Shown here piece by piece: positions 6,104 to 8,043 of a DNA stretch of 8,043 bases. The stretch's first letter is position 1, and each line of letters starts with the position of its first letter. The notes beneath the pieces are model-generated. The model was not told where the DNA came from. It ran no database searches and saw only the letters and a program-made list of their open reading frames with translations. A program made the position numbers and the translations under genes. Source of the DNA: DATKSS01 sp049582065 (GTDB lineage Bacteria > Chloroflexota > Dormibacteria > Dormibacterales > Dormibacteraceae); contig JBAUTF010000272.1 in the NCBI GenBank assembly GCA_049582065.1, positions 1 to 8,043 of the forward strand. The letters run 5' to 3'.

Positions 6104-7150
6104 CTACCTGCCGCAGATCTGGCTCGGCCGGTGCACGCCCAATCCGCTCTCGACAACAAAGACTCCGCTGGCGACAACCACCCCCACGAGCAGGCATCCG
6201 GCCAGGACATGTCCGATGCCCCGGCCCGGAACAAGCCCCACGATGGGTTGCAGCACCTGGCGGAAAGCCAACGCAGCTGCGAAGACCGCCGCGGCCGTAG
6301 CCGCGGAGTCTGCGAACCTGCGGGATCGGCCGACCATCGGCTGGCGCTCCCCGGCGAGATGGAGATGTGCGCCGACCGCAAGGAGGAACGCGAACATACT
6401 CGCAGCCGCGACCGACATGTAAAGGATGAAGACCGGCGGCGCAAAGCCGTCCTCCGCGAGACCCTGGACCGTGGCCAACAGTCCGCCGAACCCAAAGGAC
6501 ACGATCGCCGCCGTGGCGATCGGCCAGCCGCGAGCAGCCAGGGCAGCACGGTCGATGGCCCACTTCGCAAATCGCGGGAGCACTGTGCCGAGCGGCAGAT
6601 CAGGTCGCCAGTACTCGTCGATCACGGCCGAGGCATCCGACCACCAGTCCGGGCCCCGTTTAGCCGCGGGAGTGCTGCGAAGAGCCCCAATGACCAGCAC
6701 TCCGGCCACAAGTACAACCACGGTCAGGAACCCGAGAGCCACCAGCATCACAACCGTCGTGGAGTCCCAAAGCTCGCGCTCAACCCCGAGAGCGAAGCTC
6801 ATCCACTCGGCCCCCAATGTCACGCCCGCGACGGCCAACATCAATCGGCTGCCGATGAGCAGCTCTCTCACCCGCCGGACCGGTAACGGCTGCGCGCTCT
6901 TGCACAACGCCGCGCGGGTGAGACAGAAGGCCGCCAAGATAGGAACGAAGAAGAATGCGAAGGAAACAACTGCATCGTACGGGTCATTCTGCCAAGGCTC
7001 GTGAACATAGAAAAGCCGAATCTCTTTCGCTACCCAGAGATACACGACGAACCCGGCAGCGGTCCACAACGCCACGACCGCGGCCAGGCCAATGCGCCTT
7101 CGAGACGGATCGCCCACCGCGAGGGAGGGCGTGACCGGAGTCGTCAACAT
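6104..7150 (-). CDS. Integral membrane protein with about eight spans, function unknown
   Basis: A 348-aa protein from ATG 7150; an in-frame upstream ATG at 7234 would add 28 residues, many basic and non-hydrophobic. Hydrophobic spans by eye are about 20-41, 59-80, 101-122, 132-157, 207-228, 239-262, 281-303 and 313-334. They form two groups of four separated by a polar loop (158-206) containing DWWSDASAVIDEYWRPDLP. No catalytic or transport motif is recognised. The 7150 start is supported by TAATAC 7 nt upstream, which could be the -10 of a leaderless transcript. It is divergent from the GntR regulator and could be under its control. It lies between repeats C2 and C3. Confidence 0.8.
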   Translation of the reverse strand: MLTTPVTPSLAVGDPSRRRIGLAAVVALWTAAGFVVYLWVAKEIRLFYVHEPWQNDPYDAVVSFAFFFVPILAAFCLTRAALCKSAQPLPVRRVRELLIGSRLMLAVAGVTLGAEWMSFALGVERELWDSTTVVMLVALGFLTVVVLVAGVLVIGALRSTPAAKRGPDWWSDASAVIDEYWRPDLPLGTVLPRFAKWAIDRAALAARGWPIATAAIVSFGFGGLLATVQGLAEDGFAPPVFILYMSVAAASMFAFLLAVGAHLHLAGERQPMVGRSRRFADSAATAAAVFAAALAFRQVLQPIVGLVPGRGIGHVLAGCLLVGVVVASGVFVVESGLGVHRPSQICGR

Positions 7151-7157
7151 CCCGCTC

Positions 7158-7163
7158 GTATTA
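7158..7163 (-). promoter_or_regulatory. Possible -10 box for a leaderless transcript of the membrane-protein gene
   Basis: TAATAC on the minus strand ends 7 nt before ATG 7150, so transcription would start at or very near the A of ATG. No -35 element is evident and the last base departs from TANNNT. Confidence 0.3.
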
Positions 7164-7594
7164 GCACCGCCCACCTGTCGTTTGTGACATCGTCGCCGCG
7201 GAACGACGAGTCCTCGGGGACTGGGGTGTGTCATCGGCGTCGACCGATTGGTAGCGGTTCAAATCCCTCGAAGGTATCTGCAGACGGGGGACCCGTACCG
7301 ATCTGCGCTCCCTTCCACAACCGCGTATGGTCTCCGGTCTTTGAGGAGCCTTCGAGCAGCACCGCCCCGGCGACTGGTCGCGTGCCACTCGCAAGCCGGA
7401 TCGCGGCTATTGCCAATAATCGCTGCCTAGCAGCGCTTCCTGGGAATCGCCTCGCCGGCCGCGGAAAACTCCCGGAGCGTTCCGAGCCATCGACCGGACT
7501 TCTAAGGCCCAGATCTTGAGCCGAATCGTTCGCGCGGTCTCGGGGCCCTACGTTCTAAACACCTCCGCAGCGGAAGGCGCGGCTCTCGGTGTTG
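7164..7594. other. Divergent intergenic region; no gene seen apart from repeat C3
   Basis: About 430 nt between the divergent membrane-protein and GntR genes. Open frames here (for example plus 7001-7519 and minus 7161-7394) have no recognisable domain and overlap repeats or gene ends. A T-loop-like GGTTCAAATCC at about 7255 has no surrounding tRNA. The only identified structure is repeat C3. Confidence 0.45.
7405..7441. repeat. Short repeat copy C3 (palindromic core)
   Basis: 7412-7441 is identical over 30 nt to 72-101 in C1 and nearly so to C2, in the same orientation. It includes the perfect hairpin CGCTGC-CTA-GCAGCG at 7421-7435. Similarity fades upstream and is lost after about 7441. 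No tRNA-Thr sequence accompanies this copy. It shows that the palindromic core is the most conserved part of the repeat family. Confidence 0.75.
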
Positions 7595-7613
7595 TAATCT
7601 TGTCCTATGACAA
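7595..7613 (+). promoter_or_regulatory. Leaderless promoter and overlapping operator of the GntR gene
   Basis: TAATCT (7595-7600, TANNNT) ends 6 nt before the ATG at 7607, placing the transcription start at the A of ATG. No Shine-Dalgarno is present. The inverted repeat TTGTC (7600-7604) and GACAA (7609-7613) with a 4-nt centre spans the start codon and is a good candidate for an autoregulatory GntR site. No -35 consensus is seen. Confidence 0.5.
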
Positions 7614-8043
7614 TAGATAAACCACCTCAGCCCGAGGGCAGCGACCCCGCTTCGGCGGCCGCACGCCAACCGGCTTCGCCGATCGCTTTCCGGCTTGATC
7701 CCGCGTCTGGCGTGCCGACTTACTTGCAGCTTGTCCAGCAGGTCGAGCACGCTCTCCGACTCGGGTACCTCAAGCCCGGCGACCAGCTACCCAAGGTCCG
7801 AGATGCGGTCGCCTCGCTCGCGATCAACCCAAACACGGTGCTCAAGGCCTACCGCGATCTGGAGACCAAGGGGCTGGCTGCCGGACGGCCTGGACAGGGC
7901 ACGTTCATCCGGGCCACCCTCAGCCGGGTCGCGCTGCCCGAGCTGGCCGAACTGCGCCGCTCACTCCTCGTATGGCTGGCCACAGCCGGAGCGGCAGGGC
8001 TAGACGAAGACGGGATTGTGGCGCTGGTCACCAGCGCGCTGAG
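7607..8043 (+). CDS. GntR-family regulator, YtrA-like (3' end outside window)
   Basis: The reading frame is open for 145 codons to the window edge. After a Pro/Ala-rich arm (1-26), the winged helix-turn-helix spans about 27-102: FRLDPASGVPTYLQLVQQVE, LGYLKPGDQLPKVRDAVASL, INPNTVLKAYRDLETKGL and GRPGQGTFI, the standard GntR wHTH with wing. The short remaining C-terminal helical part (RVALPELAELRRSLLVWL onward) fits the YtrA subfamily, whose members regulate neighbouring ABC-transporter genes. The lysine in LPKVRDAV replaces the more usual threonine or serine. The ATG at 7607 is the natural start and appears leaderless. Likely targets are itself, the divergent membrane-protein gene, or genes beyond the window. 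Confidence 0.9.
   Translation, partial: MTIDKPPQPEGSDPASAAARQPASPIAFRLDPASGVPTYLQLVQQVEHALRLGYLKPGDQLPKVRDAVASLAINPNTVLKAYRDLETKGLAAGRPGQGTFIRATLSRVALPELAELRRSLLVWLATAGAAGLDEDGIVALVTSAL

Noticed and set aside
5836..6570. 244-aa minus-strand open frame across the tRNA fragment and repeat C2
   Set aside because: It is Arg/Ser-rich, lacks any domain, is antisense-frame shadow of the eight-span membrane protein over half its length, and ends in tRNA-derived peptide.
6131..6886. 251-aa plus-strand open frame
   Set aside because: It lies antisense to the membrane-protein gene, has charged low-complexity translation and no domain; the opposite frame has clear membrane spans.
7240..7275. Possible tRNA with T-loop-like GGTTCAAATCC
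   Set aside because: The flanking bases do not form a T stem and no anticodon or acceptor arms were found nearby.
1..8043. CRISPR array or integron cassette array
   Set aside because: The repeats are three in number, widely and unevenly spaced (5.9 kb and about 1.4 kb), with no short regular spacers, no cas genes and no integron integrase; attC-like structure could not be shown.

Overview
The window is high-GC DNA that looks actinobacterial. The supporting points are compact genes with GTG and TTG starts, a streptomycete-style YtrA/GntR regulator, a candidate leaderless promoter (TANNNT box 6 nt before ATG), and a tRNA-Thr sequence apparently lacking an encoded CCA. The lineage within Actinomycetota cannot be settled from the sequence alone.

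Layout. (1) 1-173: a repeat copy (C1), cut by the window edge inside a tRNA-Thr-like anticodon arm. (2) 359-2350, plus strand: a TetR-family regulator, an NAD(P)-binding atypical SDR (NDUFA9/NmrA-like) overlapping it by 4 nt, and a small multi-span membrane protein; probably one transcription unit. (3) 2536-4579, minus strand: a two-gene overlapping operon of a DUF6933-type protein with a long C-terminal extension and an HExxH (zincin-like) protein. (4) 4659-5550, minus strand: a HigB/RelE-type toxin gene broken by an apparent +1 frameshift, followed by an XRE antitoxin that seems to have its own palindromic promoter and a TTG start. (5) 5551-5867: no convincing gene. (6) 5868-5922: the 3' part of a tRNA-Thr(GGU) on the minus strand, with no 5' half, fused to a second repeat copy (C2, 5904-6075). 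(7) 6104-7150, minus strand: an eight-span membrane protein. (8) 7151-7606: a divergent intergenic region containing a short third repeat copy (C3). (9) 7607-end, plus strand: a YtrA-type GntR regulator running off the window.

Interpretation. C1 and C2 are direct repeats (102 of 110 positions identical), and C2 is joined to a displaced tRNA-Thr 3' fragment. This is what tyrosine-integrase insertion at a tRNA gene leaves behind. The simplest reading is that positions 1 to about 5870 form an integrase-less element (CIME-like or a decayed island) between two att sites, in a tandem array at a tRNA-Thr locus whose intact copy would lie to the right. Its cargo would be the TetR/SDR unit, the DUF6933-fusion/metallopeptidase pair and the damaged toxin-antitoxin locus. 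The DUF6933-fusion plus HExxH pair is the most likely poorly described system here. Its function is unknown, and a link to the neighbouring XRE/toxin locus is only inferred from proximity and shared strand.
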